Below, one piece after another: positions 13,789-24,985 of a stretch of DNA of 64,000 nucleotides (its first letter is position 1; each line of letters starts with the position of its first letter). The stretch comes from Apteryx mantelli (lineage: Eukaryota; Chordata; Aves; Apterygiformes; Apterygidae). The stretch spans positions 24,324,001-24,388,000 of the forward strand of contig NC_089981.1 in assembly GCF_036417845.1 (NCBI RefSeq). The letters are read 5' to 3'. Below the pieces are notes generated by a model that saw only the letters and a list, made by a program, of their open reading frames with translations, did no database searches and was not told where the DNA came from. Position numbers and translations under genes: made by a program.

Positions 13789-13816
13789 ATTGACTTGCCT
13801 GTGCTTGCAAGTCAAT
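13789..13816. repeat. Perfect inverted repeat (10-base arms, 8-base loop)
   Basis: ATTGACTTGC at 13789-13798 is the exact reverse complement of GCAAGTCAAT at 13807-13816. The arms are separated by eight bases. It could form a small hairpin as DNA or RNA. The stem does not extend beyond ten pairs, so it is too short for a typical microRNA precursor. Confidence 0.8.
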
Positions 13817-14092
13817 CAAGCCCTCTTAAAAAGCCTGCTCCAAATTTGAGCCTTTTTGAGGGAAATAAAGCATCCTGAGCTAATGATAAATATGAAAGGA
13901 CAAAAACTGCACATGAGCACCATTAACTTACTTAAATTTGTATATATGTAGTGACAACACAAGTAGTTTTATCCCTGTATTTAACACTGGAGTTGGGCTA
14001 TTCAGATGAAGCTAATAATCTCTTGGATTAGGAAGCAGACTGCTTTGTGTTCCTTCTCCTTCCTCAGAAACACAAGGCCAAAAGAGGAGGTA

Positions 14093-14114
14093 AAAAAAAA
14101 AAAATTTTTTTTTT
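14093..14114. repeat. A12-T10 tract
   Basis: Twelve A directly followed by ten T, a self-complementary homopolymer junction. Confidence 0.9.
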
Positions 14115-15988
14115 CATTATTCTCAATCCAGTTCTTCAGTGCAAATGAAAACTTTCTTTACTGAACCCATTTGTTTAATTACTGTTGTTGGAAAACCTGC
14201 TTCATGGCCTAGAATAAGTTAGAGGAGTTTAGATATTTTGTTTTACTCAGGTTTCAAGTCTGATCAGAGCAGAGGAAGGACTGTCTACAAGTCTGCTAGT
14301 CTGACTTTCCTGCTAGCCGTTCCTGTTGTTGATGGGCCTAGACACAGGGTTATAAAATAACTAGCCTTTCTCCTCACCCATGTAGGACAGCTTACATCAT
14401 GGACCTTGGTATGATGGATTTTTCCTTGGATCAGAATATTGTCCTGGCGGTTCTGTGCCTCTTCCTTCATCAGACCTCTTGTTAATGAACTGCTAGATTG
14501 CTCCTGCCCCACCTACTGTGTGACTTGATTACTCTGCGAAGAGTGGCAAAGCCTCCCAGGGAGATGCTGGCTTTGCTGCAGATAGGAGCTGGTGGATCAA
14601 TCAGAGGGATTACAATTTGCTGCCTAGTAGCTCTGGTGAACGTGTACGTGTCGGGCGCTCGTGCTGTTGTGTTGCGTGCCCTTCTTGTCCTCCATCTCTT
14701 CCTTCTGCATGCGAAGTCACTGCTGGGCTATGAATCTACTTTAAAAGCCTCTTGTAGTGCTACTTAAACCAAACACAAAATTGCCAAGCCCCTCCATTTC
14801 TATTCCAACATTGGAAAATCTTCTGATATGATACTTGAAACTAGACATTTACTCCTGCTGACATGGGGGAAAAGTAAAATTCAAGTAATCTTTTCAGTCC
14901 CCCTCCTCTCTCCCCTTCTTTGGATATTATTAACCTCTGTTAGTTCCCTGCATTTGGGACAGCCAGGCAGGATAGAATAATATTACAGTAATGGCTATAA
15001 TCATCTCAGGTGACCTGTGTTTCACCTCCAAGCTGTTAAGAAGATGGCACAGAGTGTTGGTTTTTTTGCTAGAGTAATTTGTAAGTGCAGCCCCTTAAGA
15101 CTTAACTGAAAAGCCTTGCTGAGAGATGGGTTTGCTCCAAGAGCGCTTATTCCTCCCCACACTGCCACCTGCTCTTTCTCATTGATTTTTCTGTTCTAAA
15201 AGCCAAGCGTTACCTTCAGACCCACTCAATCGATATTGATAAGAAAGCAAGTGAAAACAAAAAGATTTTTTTTTTTTGATTCCTGGTGCTGAAGGCAGTT
15301 GTTTCTGTTGTGGGTTTTCTTCTTTTTTTTTCTTTGAAACCTGAGCAACAGTTGGCTGGGATTTATCAAGCTGAGAGTTCTCACGTTTTTGGTAAATATT
15401 TAGAATCTGATTTACCACTGAATCAGTCTGTTACTTGGCTCTTTGTTCTGCAGGAACTCCACTCTTGCTGGGATAATGCTATCCATCTGAGGTGCTCTCA
15501 CCTTTGTATTTTAGCATCTCATGGTCACAAATGCCTGTCCTCACAGTGCCTTGGCAGGACAGGGAAGTGATGTTGTCCCTGCCTTGCCAAGGGAGTCAGA
15601 GGCACATGGGTCATCTGAGTACTACTTCAGTCTAAATCCAAAACTTGTTAAAAGCTCTGTTCATGTTGTCGGGGTCTCACCAGCTGACATGATGCCAAAA
15701 GGTCTGTGGGTGGCACGAGGTGGTATGCATGCAGCCGTTGTGTAGCATCACAGGTTCTCTCGAGGGACTCGGTGTGTCGTACGTGCTCCTTGAGGCATGG
15801 TGGATCTTCTGTTAGCTCCAACTTCTGCATGATGATTGTTTAACAGCACTGCGGTAGCCTCCTCTCCTGCATGACTTCTTTCACTTTGCCTGAAAGAGCT
15901 TCTGGTTGGGATGTGAGAGGAGTGCATTTCCCTCCAAAGATGACTGTGGTCACCGTTTTGTGTGTACAGATCTCTGCTTTCATCGCAG

Positions 15989-16090
15989 GTGGAAGACAGC
16001 ATGATGGATGTGTATGACTTTGTGTACGAGGAGGTGAGGAAGAATGCCTCCAGCTTCAGGAGGCAGGAACTGACTGCCATCCACGAAACA
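15989..16090 (+). CDS. TSPAN32: TSPAN32 internal exon: start of large extracellular loop
   Basis: This 102-base exon, phase 0 at both ends, encodes 34 residues beginning VEDSMMDVYDFVYEEV and ending in RRQELTAIHET. It closely matches the human TSPAN32 segment that begins VEDAMLDTYDLVYEQ and contains RRQELAAIQD. TSPAN32 (Phemx) is a four-pass membrane protein of blood cells that is thought to organise membrane partners. The segment follows membrane segment 3 and forms the helical first part of the large extracellular loop. It is bounded by a pyrimidine-rich acceptor (CTTTCATCGCAG) and a perfect donor (GTAAGT). The preceding exons for membrane segments 1-3 were not found, so the gene is 5'-incomplete here. 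Splice borders were set by homology and GT/AG sites. Confidence 0.92.
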
Positions 16091-17588
16091 GTAAGTTATC
16101 TTTAGCCTTGGAGAAAACCTTGCTCTGGAATATCTTTCCATTGCTTTCAATAGGCTGTGGTTCAAGCCCATGTTCTGTTCCACCAATGTTGTTTTTCCTT
16201 GGGAACAGGCGACCCCTGCTTGCTGCCAAGTCTGCTTTTCCCCTTCTAGACACTTCCTAGGTTTGACCAACTGGATTATCAACAGGAGGGAAGGATCATC
16301 TATTTGAGTGTTGCTCTGGTGTGAGATCTTCAGAACTTTTGCACTGTAGCTGATATTGTCTGTCTCAGCAGGCTTTTGCCATGCTGCATTCCTCCATATC
16401 TGTGGTGTGATAAAGTGGATATACTCATCTCTGATGTCCACAGCCAGGTATAGAGAAGGGGTGAAATTCCATATGATCCAGCAGAAATATTTAGACTTGA
16501 TTATCTCTATTTACCTTTGAGCATATTGCTGATGAGGACTAGAGAATACATGATTTTTGTGATGTTAGAGGCTGCTAGCAAGCTCCCAAGATTGATAAAC
16601 CGAGGATGTTGTCTGTACAGGGAAGTTCTCCGTAGTGCGGTGGGTGGATCAAATTGACTGCCCGGAGCACGGGGAGGAAGTTTCCCCTCAAAGATTGCAA
16701 GATGAAATGGCACAAGATGAGCGAGGATGTCTCCTGTGGCGAGAGACCCATGAGTCCTCCACAGACAGCTGAGTAAAGGAAATGCCATCTCCTTACGCAG
16801 CAGGGCCTGTTTGGACAGTGAGATCATGTCATGCAGCAGGACTGGAAGGAAAGGTCAGGTTTGCTCACTTGTTTCCACACTACTCCCACACAAATCCCTT
16901 TATTTTCTGTATTTTCTTAATTCAATGTAATAAGTGTTTTCCAAAGCTGCTTTCATCTGTGCTTCTCAAAACGCAGTTAAGAGCAAATATTTTTCATTCT
17001 AATGACATCAGTGGCCCCTTAGAGACACTGCCAGGAGTGTTAGTGCTTCTTGTGGGGAAATTAAGGCCCTGGGTTATTAATACACCCAAATTCACCTTTG
17101 GAAAGGAGAATCAGGCAGAGTACCTAGCTTCACCAACTGCTTGCTTTAGCCACTTTAATAAATGGATAAACAGTCTTCTTTTCTTTTTTCCTGGCTCTAA
17201 GAGGTCAGCTTCACAGTGGGTGTTGCTGGGCTCCCCCTACCCCAGCCCATAGCAAGTGCTGGAAATAAGAGTTTCTGCATTGCTGTTTTTTTGTTGGTGG
17301 TTGTTTTTTTTGTTTGTTTTTGTTTTTGTTTTTTTAGAACCACCTCAGGAGTGACTGGACTGCAGCCCTGGAGAGGGCCGGGTCCTGGCCCTTCAGCTCT
17401 TCTGAATTTAACTTCTGTTGCTCTGATTGTTAGTTATGTACTTGCATTATTTGCTCTGCAGAGCCCTGATTTTTGTAAAATCCTGGCAGAAAGGAAGGTC
17501 CCCTGTCGCTGATGCGGCCGGCTGCAGGCATCTGCTGGGAAGGGAAGTGCCCAGATCATTACCTAACCGAGCGGTCGCTCTCTTTCAG
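16091..17588 (+). other. TSPAN32: TSPAN32 intron
   Basis: This 1,498-base intron runs from a GTAAGT donor to a CTCTCTTTCAG acceptor. On the minus strand it carries two overlapping-region open frames (15980-16441 and 16507-16827), discussed under findings. I recognised no protein family in either. A T-rich run near 17287-17335 is simple sequence. Confidence 0.85.
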
Positions 17589-17681
17589 TTCCTGTGCTGC
17601 GGGAAACACTCTCCCTTCGGAGAGACGGGAGACGTCGAACACAGGACGTGCCCGCCAGGGCATGCCAGGGCAGCGGAAGAG
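17589..17681 (+). CDS. TSPAN32: TSPAN32 internal exon: CCG motif of large extracellular loop
   Basis: This 93-base exon, phase 0 at both ends, encodes 31 residues starting FLCCGKHSPFGE. The Cys-Cys-Gly triplet (codons at 17595-17603) is the signature of tetraspanin large loops. Human TSPAN32 has FLCCGKKSPF at the same place. A third loop cysteine follows in RTCPPG. The fourth comes in the next exon (DCLQEI), giving the four-cysteine, two-disulphide class. The stretch after the CCG motif is the variable partner-binding part of the loop and is less similar to human. It is bounded by a CTCTCTTTCAG acceptor and a GTAAGG donor. Confidence 0.93.
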
Positions 17682-19327
17682 GTAAGGAGAAAGTCGGTCC
17701 TTCCTTCTTACCTTCTGTATGTGCAGAGATTATGTGATATCACAGGCATGTGTCTGATCTCAAAAACCTGCTGGACTTTCCATGCGATGCTAATTTCTGA
17801 GGCTTAAAAAAGTATTCCCCTAACAGCAAAGTGTTGGAAGTGCATACAGTAATTGTAATCCCTTTTCCAAGGGCATTGAACAGGTACTTAAAATGAAAAA
17901 AGAAAGTCATAAATAAGGGTTGTTATGTCCAGCAGTAGCTTCGTCAAGTACATTTCATTCCTTTTTTTTGCAGTATCCCAGTAAAGTGATGGAGAAGCCA
18001 CCAGTATTAGATGATCTCTGTACTGAAGTTATAAAGTAGACTTTATACAATAGATTTGCTCAGAGTATGTTTTTTCCATTGGAGTAGTCAAATGAATTGA
18101 AGTAGCTAAAGCTGCCAGCTTCAATATGTATATTATTCCTAGGAAAAACAAAACGGTGTTGCTACAGCTATACAAAAACACCCTTGTTATGCAAAGATGT
18201 CAAGCGCTAACGCAACACTGTGATGTTTAGGCACACATCAGCCTGCAGGGTAGCATTTCAAAATACTGTCTCCTGAGAAACAAATTCTCAAAACAGGGTG
18301 GAATTGAGATCAGATAACAGGAAGGAAGAGAACAGCAAACTTGACCACTGTGTGTTTGACTCTGTTCACCGCTTCTAATTTTCTCTGAATTTTCTCTAGT
18401 TGCTAGCTGGGGGAGGTAAACGTGAAGACACGTTTTGCAGCCTGCGGAACCGCAGGATTTGGTGGTTGCAATGCATTTACTCTTCGGCATTGATGCCGCA
18501 GCGCCACGAGCGCTCTTACCCAGCTCGGTAAAACACTTGATCAAGGCCATGCTTTTACATTTTTTCAATGGTTCTCTTGACTTAGTGGTTGTCTTGGAAG
18601 TCTAATTGGACTACAGTGGAGCCACTTGCATGCTTAAAACTAATACCCTTTAATGTTCATGACACCTTGCAAAATTGAGCTATGGTATCTTTGAAGAACA
18701 TATGTCATGTTATGGTGTGCTGCTTTTCCATGTTTTCATTTCACTCCTTCCATTTTTCGGTGGAGAAAATGTTTGTGCTTGAGCATATTTACCTGTGCAC
18801 GTGCTTCCCACCCTCCCTCCACCCTGTGTCTGAAATGCACTATACTTTTTTTATTTTAAAAAAAAAAAAGCAGCATACTGTAGCAATGGAGAATATACTG
18901 TAGGTATTTATCTTCCCAAGTTGCAGAGCAAAGGAGAGGTGGTGTTCCTCTGGTCTGCAAATGGACCAGCCCAATTCTGTAGGACCCCTCTTGCCTTGAT
19001 TTCTGTCCCAGTTCATACAATGTAATGGTACCAAAATTCACATGATGCAGGGGACAATACAGAGGAGGGTGCCTGTTATTGCTGCCCTTGCTCTCATCCT
19101 TACTGCTTCTTCAACCAACCTCACTCCCGTTTCTGTCCTTCGAACAAACGTTGCCTCTGTGATAGAGAGCCCCTGAGAGAGACTAGGGGCCTGAAAGTGT
19201 GTGCTGGGGGGTTTTTTTGTTTTTTTTTTCTTCGTTCTTTTGAGGTCATGTTACATGCGGTCAGGCAGTGGAGGATGAATTCCCCAAGCTGCTGCTGTGC
19301 TGTGACAGAGTCTCTCTCTTGTCTCAG
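17682..19327 (+). other. TSPAN32: TSPAN32 intron
   Basis: This 1,646-base intron runs from a GTAAGG donor to a CTCTCTTGTCTCAG acceptor. I see no recognised coding content. An A-rich run lies near 18857-18868. Confidence 0.85.
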
Positions 19328-19411
19328 GATTGCCTCCAAGAGATCCAGGACTTCCTGAAGAAGCATATGGATTTTGTCTTCGTGCTCCTGACCATCACCA
19401 TCTGTTTCGTG
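19328..19411 (+). CDS. TSPAN32: TSPAN32 internal exon: end of loop and first part of membrane segment 4
   Basis: This 84-base exon encodes 28 residues from DCLQEIQDFLKKH to VLLTITICFV. It supplies the last conserved loop cysteine and the start of membrane segment 4. It joins the next exon without gaps against human TSPAN32: both have 56 residues between the DCLQ and KYTL motifs. The acceptor is good (TCTTGTCTCAG). The donor (GTG followed by GTAGCT) is weak because it departs from GTRAGT at positions +3 to +6. Without splicing the frame continues VAMLILCFS and stops at 19496-19498, which could give an alternative tail (see findings). I chose the spliced form because of the homology of the next exon. 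Confidence 0.9.
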
Positions 19412-19634
19412 GTAGCTATGCTTATTCTTTGCTTTTCTAACCCAGAGGGGCAGACTTCAGGAGGGAAGTCGTATCCTAAATTAGCCTCCAGAAGCTAGGA
19501 TTTGGGCGTCTCACTCGGATGATTTCAGAGTTCAGTGGCAGAGAAATAAGGACTTTGTCACAGAAATTAGGAAAGAGCCATTGCCTGTCTTGTGACAGGT
19601 GCCAGGCTGACAGCTGGATGGATTTCTCTGCAGA

Positions 19635-19640
19635 AATAAA
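19635..19640 (+). promoter_or_regulatory. TSPAN32: Candidate alternative polyadenylation signal in TSPAN32 intron
   Basis: AATAAA occurs 137 bases after the stop that would end a read-through product of the 19328 exon. Spacing and strand suit a composite terminal exon. Use is unproven. Confidence 0.3.
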
Positions 19641-20503
19641 CTCATTGGACTCTTTCTGCCAAAACTAGGCATGACGAATGGGAAGGGGGAGCAGCATGGG
19701 AGTGGACTGCAGCAGCATTTGAATTTCATTCACGTGGGTTTCACCCTGCAAGCGAGGGATTGCACAGATGCTTGTGGATCAGATAAAAAGTCAGCAGCAA
19801 TTGCAGGAAAGCCCGGTCTTTCAGGAAATGTGGTGCCGCCTCCTACCTAATGCTAACTGGCTGCCTCCTAGCCAAGACTGAAGCCTCTCCATGCAGCAGT
19901 AGCTCGAAGCCTAGAAAGCTTATGAGCACTAAGAGTGGAGAGTTGTGCAGAAAGGGAAGGTCTCTTCCTATTACTGAACCCAGCACAGATGTGTCTCTTG
20001 AGCAGCTGGTGGGCGAAGTACGGGCTTGTAAGGAGCAGGCTACAAGGAAAAGCAGAGCACGTTGTCTTGGCTCCCAGGCACGGCCTTTGAGGTAGGATCT
20101 TGCAGAGGGTCGTTTTCAGAGGCTAGCCTGGGTAGAAAGGGCATCACTCATTCTTTACTGAATTTGCATGTTTTTGGGGGGAGAGAGGAGGGAAAGGGAA
20201 CTGAAGTGCTGCAATAGGAACATGTACTTTATTGCAGAAGTCAGAGCGCTCTGTGTGGGCAGTTTGTTCAAGAGCTGGAGAGCAACGCTCATAAAACAAG
20301 TCTTGTCTTATGTCTACCAACTGCTTGGCAGATGTATATCACACTTTACCTCTCTGCAAGGGCCCTACTCACGTAGTAAAACACACCAGAGAGGAATACC
20401 ATCCAGGAGACTTGTGTTTTAAACATGAAGTTAGTTTTTCTTCTGCTGTAATACCTCTGGGCCAAATTTTTCTGACTAAACATGTATTTAGAGATTGTTG
20501 TTG

Positions 20504-20520
20504 TTTTTTTTTTTTTTTTT
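20504..20520. repeat. Poly-T run (17 T)
   Basis: Homopolymer of 17 T within the last recognised TSPAN32 intron. Confidence 0.95.
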
Positions 20521-22052
20521 AAGTACTTCTATCTGCCTTGTCATAGTACACAGTGTATCTAGGAGTGGTAGCTTTACCCTTAATCCTGCCGATTAATACT
20601 CCTAAAAGGTTATCCTAACTCTATAAATGCTGTGTAAAAGCAACAGAGAGCCTTGAGCCAATGACACCTATCTGCTAGGTCCTTCACCAAACAGTGGTTT
20701 GTCTTTTATTCCATTCCCATTAGAAAGTGGCAGGAATACCAGGTCTGAGTTATTCTTGTCGAGTTGCTATGTTGGAAGATAGAGGTGGGTATCTGCAGAG
20801 AAATTAGTGTATTTAAATATAGCGCAAGAGCAGCATGGCTCATCTGTGGAGCTCAGATAGATTAGAAGATTCTTCTTCATCTAAAGAAAACACAGATCAA
20901 TGAAAACTTATGGGTTTTTTTATACTGTTAGTAATAAATTAGGAAGACCATCAGGCAATGCTATATGTAGCAGTCTGATCTAGCATATTTCTACTTGCAC
21001 AGAATTGTGTGTTCATCTAAAACTTTAGTATTAAGGCTTTATTGACTGTTGGTGTAGCTGAGCTGTTTCTCAAAGTCTTCAGGAGGCACACCTGATGCAT
21101 AGTGCAAAGTCACCTATGAATACCTGGTGTTGCCTTCTAGTTTTTCTTGGGTATGGGAGAAACTTCACTTCAGCTGTGTTCCCACAAAAGTGGGAGCATG
21201 TTTTTTCACAGCTTGATGCTGTAGCCAGATAAGGTGACTGTCTTTGAAGTACAGGCCAGGCGGGAGGAAATCTCCCCGAAGCTCTTGCCATTGTGATGGC
21301 AGGATGCGCAGGAAGCGTGCGGTGACTGGTCTGGCTCTCCTGATGTCACCGTCCCTCCAGCTAACAATGAGCTCCTCGCAGATGTGCCCAGGCCGCGCCG
21401 CGCTCCAAGGCGCGCTCGCCTTAAGGCAAACTCTTTTTTAGAGAGCGCATTGTTACAGCCCTCATCACGCTTCCCGCAGCAGCCCTACCTTTGATAAGTT
21501 GCCTGTGTAAATTCCGATGTGTGATCGGACACCGCTGCACAATTATAGACACCAGTCAGCAAATCGGAATATTACAATGCAAAGGAAGTATACTGTCTTT
21601 GTGATACTTTAGGATCATGCACATGCATGTGTGGGTTTTTGTTTGTTTTTAAACCCCAAACAATATATGAGGATTTTTTTCCCCTTTTATTTTTACAAAA
21701 GGCTATTATATGTTTGTTTGCTTGCACAGAGGAATGTTTTGTGGCAGGAATTTGAAATCTGAATTTCCTGGCTGCTTGTCATTTTTGGTATTTTTAGGCC
21801 TGAGTTTGAGCCATGCTGTGCTAATTCCAATCAGATGCTTTAACCACATGTTTTTTTTCTTTCTGTCATGTTGGAGTTAGTGTTCGCCATGTTTCTGAAA
21901 AACAGCTCTTAACAAAAATGTGACATTTTAATACATAAGTTCAGAAACGCTAAGTGAACTAACAGGCTATATATTTATTTTTTTCATGCAGCTGATGCAT
22001 CATAATCGGTTCAGTATTTAACTGTTTGCCTATTTCACTTATTTGCTTTTAG

Positions 22053-22148
22053 GTTTATGGGATGATTCTAACTTCATTCCTCTGCTTCTCCATCCACTTC
22101 AGCAACAACCTAGACCGGAAAGGCAAATACACTCTGCGAGAAAGGTAG
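22053..22148 (+). CDS. TSPAN32: TSPAN32 terminal coding exon: end of membrane segment 4 and tail
   Basis: This 96-base segment encodes 31 residues plus a TAG stop at 22146-22148. It runs from VYGMILTSFLCFSIHF through NNLDRKGKYTLRER. The LDRKGKYTL motif just inside the membrane is identical in human TSPAN32 and is the strongest identifier of the gene here. The human protein continues for many residues after this point, whereas this frame stops after RER. The stop overlaps a possible donor (AAAG followed by GTAGAA), so a longer tail from an unseen downstream exon cannot be excluded. The acceptor is TTATTTGCTTTTAG. Confidence 0.92.
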   Translation, partial: VYGMILTSFLCFSIHFSNNLDRKGKYTLRER

Positions 22149-23560
22149 AAATCTGTCGACCTGACTTCCCCACTGGGTAGAGCCAACTCTTGGCACAGGA
22201 AGCTGCCTGAAGTCGTCTGCAAAATCGCCTGAGGAGGTGTTGCTTGGGGACAGGAGGTGGGACGTGTCACCATTGTTCAAGTTACGTGTCTCCCTTTCCA
22301 GCACTCCTAGCTGCTGTGCATTGCAAGCTGATCACTCAGGATGACGCTTTACAGAGTAGCATTACCACATCTCCTTGGAAAATGGGCAAGGACAAAGGGA
22401 CACGCACACCTGGGCTCAGGGGTACAGGTTGACTCACTGGGTGTGTGGGAAGGACAGGCTGTAACTCAATGATCGGGACACAAACAGCCTCTGAGTCAGG
22501 ATGTTTAAAAAGAAAAAAGAAAAAAAAAAAAGGAAAAAAAAGCCCAGCAAGCCAAAATCACAGCCTGAACCAATCTGCCCGATTCAGACTCTTCTTGTGC
22601 TCTCATCTGAGCAGTTGCCAGTTTCTTGTGACCCCAAAAGATGTAATGTTTCTAGGAAGATAGCTTTGGATTGCAGCCCAGGACAAATCTTTTGCTGTCA
22701 GCAAATATGTTTACACTAAGTGTGGCACTGCTAATGGGAGATGTGTTCTCCAACCTGGACATTCTTCATTATTGACTTTGGGCAGGTTTCTAATAGTATT
22801 TAGGTATCTAGGCATCCAACAGCCATTGACTTTTTTCCCTAATTTCTTCCCTAATTTCAAATATTAGCAGACTTGTGAAGTTCTTGGTATAAACTAGAAA
22901 GAAAAATTAGAAAGCAATGCATGAATTTTAAAATGTACAACCAGAATAAGGACATATCGCTTCTCCTTTTTAATGTTATACACCACCATTTTTGATTCTT
23001 AGGATTCAGTCCATCTCCTGGAGCTTGATGTTACATCGGTTTTGTGTTGGTTTGTTCAACTTATTGCTTTAGTTCCTTATTTATCTCTCTTCATTAACCT
23101 ACCATGCTGTGAAATACAAAAGGACTTTGATACTATGTATGCACAGGATTTGTGTTTAAAATCTGTGAGAGTGGGACTGATCTCCAGCCAGGTTAGCAAT
23201 ACAATGTCCAGCTCCACATCCTCGTTGCATCTCTTTATTGATAATAATTTTAAATAGAAATTTGAAAAGTCTCAATCAACGGAAGAACTTGACTTCTCAG
23301 TCTAGCCAATCTGATGGCTTCCTGTTGTGCTTTGCCCTTCTTGCGAAGAGGCAGAGCCACTTCTGGGCTGAAAACCGTAATTGCGATAGCCATATGGTTC
23401 ACAGCAGACTTTCTGATGGGAAGTAAATCTATGGGAAATGGTTTTTGAAGTAACAGCAGCTTTCAGAAGCTCTCCTTCATTGTGGCTTTTACCCATGGAA
23501 AAATAGTAAGGGGCAATCGTTTTAGAAATAAATGAGAAGACCCCAGTGCTGATGTTCAGG
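22149..23560 (+). other. TSPAN32: Probable TSPAN32 3' untranslated region
   Basis: This is the sequence after the TAG stop up to the first strong AATAAA (23527-23532), with GT-containing sequence a little downstream. It includes a purine-rich A/G tract at 22506-22540. The extent is inferred. Other AATAAA copies at 24072, 24441 and 24445 could be used instead. Confidence 0.4.
23527..23532 (+). promoter_or_regulatory. TSPAN32: Candidate TSPAN32 polyadenylation signal
   Basis: This is the first canonical AATAAA after the TSPAN32 stop codon. Sequence about 20-35 bases downstream contains GTGCTGATGTT, compatible with a GU-rich downstream element. Confidence 0.4.
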
Positions 23561-24927
23561 GCAATTTCTGGCCCTCAGATGTGGACCGCTACATATGTAA
23601 AAGCAGCGATACAGCCTACAGTACCTTCCCTAACGTGGTTAGTATTTGAAGAATGTTGCAAACATCTTGCATGGGGAAGAACTGCGTTAAGGGAGAAAGG
23701 GCTGTAGGTCCTTATCCGGCTCCCTGGGAATGAGCAGAGTTTCACCACTGACTTTGCTGGAAGCAAGATCAAGTTCAAACTGCTCGGAAGCATTACTCAT
23801 GCTACCTCCTGGCAGTCACCAACATGCCTCTGTCTAGCAGGGATTTAGCAGTAATATGCTTACCCTAGCAGCTGCACTTGCGAATGTATACCTGCTTTCT
23901 AGCAGCAGGAAAAGGTTCAGGGGGGTGTGTTTGTGTGTATATATATATTTTGAGGATATCGTTCTCCAGAGATGGACAATCTCCATTGTGAGCTCTAGCT
24001 GTTATTGTCAAGGCTAATGCTATTGTTATTCCGCAGGCCAGCTGGCAGCTCATGTGACTCATGGCTGTTTCAATAAAAATGAATTTCTTGCGAAGGGCTG
24101 TCCGTCCTTCTCTTTCTGCAATGCACAAGGCTGTCTGGATTGCTTGGGTGTTTGAGTAATGAACAGTTGTCAGTGATCCTTTCAGTGCTGGGAAGAGATA
24201 TTCCCTGCACAGCTGGCACACGCCTGTCGCAGAAGCGTGCCTTAGCAGCAAAGACGGAGATGACTGTATTGATCTTTCTGAGGAAGAGGAGCCCACCAGT
24301 TGGAGCAGCCCCTTGGCTGTTTGTCACTGACCTCATCAGCCTCCTACCACCAACAACCGGCTAATGTGAGAGCAGTCATGTCCTTTGCAAGGAATAATGC
24401 AAGCAGAAGCAGGAAAAAAAGCTCAAGGACACACTTAAGCAATAAATAAAGAGCAGAGTATTTATATAAAAGGAATCTCTAACACTTTGCTTGGAAACTG
24501 GAAGAAAGGCATTTGATTAGGGTTGTTTCGGTGCTTAAGTTTTTTAAACATTGGATGTTCAGGTCCTATTCTCCCCTTTTGCACCACTGTCTGGTGCCTG
24601 CAGAACTAATGATATTCTGCCATTTCAAAAATTGGAGATTCAGCGAATAGTCTTTGATTAATGTGGGTTACCTGCTTAAACTTCTTTAAAGTCCAATAGG
24701 AGAAAAGATATCCTTGTTAAAGCTTTGATATTGTGATTAACAGCCCTGTGTACTCTTCCTTCCCACACCAAATTTTGATGTAAAGCGATGAGTATGGACA
24801 AGAGTAGCCTGTACATAATACAGAAACAGGAAAGGACTAAAATCCCCTTTCCCCCCTTTCTCTTTTCCCTTGAGTCATTTGTGATCACTGGAACTTCATC
24901 AGAAAAGCAGGTAAGTTCTAGCACTTG

Positions 24928-24985
24928 CTATATGTGTGTGTATTTTTATATATATTTTATATATACATATGCATGTGTCTGTGTG
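24928..24985. repeat. GT/AT microsatellite
   Basis: Alternating purine-pyrimidine stretch of TGTG and TATA blocks ending in CTGTGTGTAG. Confidence 0.85.

Larger units (their letters stand above)
1..15988. other. Noncoding flank or upstream intron(s) of TSPAN32
   Basis: No exon with recognisable homology was found here on either strand. The next exon downstream (15989) begins inside the TSPAN32 extracellular loop, in phase 0 after a splice acceptor. This stretch is therefore probably intron, or intron plus upstream flank. I looked for the expected first three membrane segments (a Lys-Cys N-terminus, the Tyr-Phe-Gly and Asn-Pro-Tyr region, and the Phe-Trp end of membrane segment 3) and found no convincing match. 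Visible content is simple sequence, a CpG-dense segment at 7070-7380, a smaller GC-rich stretch at 8400-8680, short tandem repeats at 12.4 and 13.0 kb, and a hairpin at 13789-13816. Open frames up to about 160 codons have no recognisable domain. Confidence 0.6.
19412..22052 (+). other. TSPAN32: Last recognised TSPAN32 intron
   Basis: This 2,641-base intron has a weak GTAGCT donor and a TTATTTGCTTTTAG acceptor. Its first 87 bases stay open in the exon frame to a stop at 19496-19498. An AATAAA lies at 19635-19640, so part of it could act as an alternative terminal exon. A 17-T run lies at 20504-20520. Confidence 0.85.
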
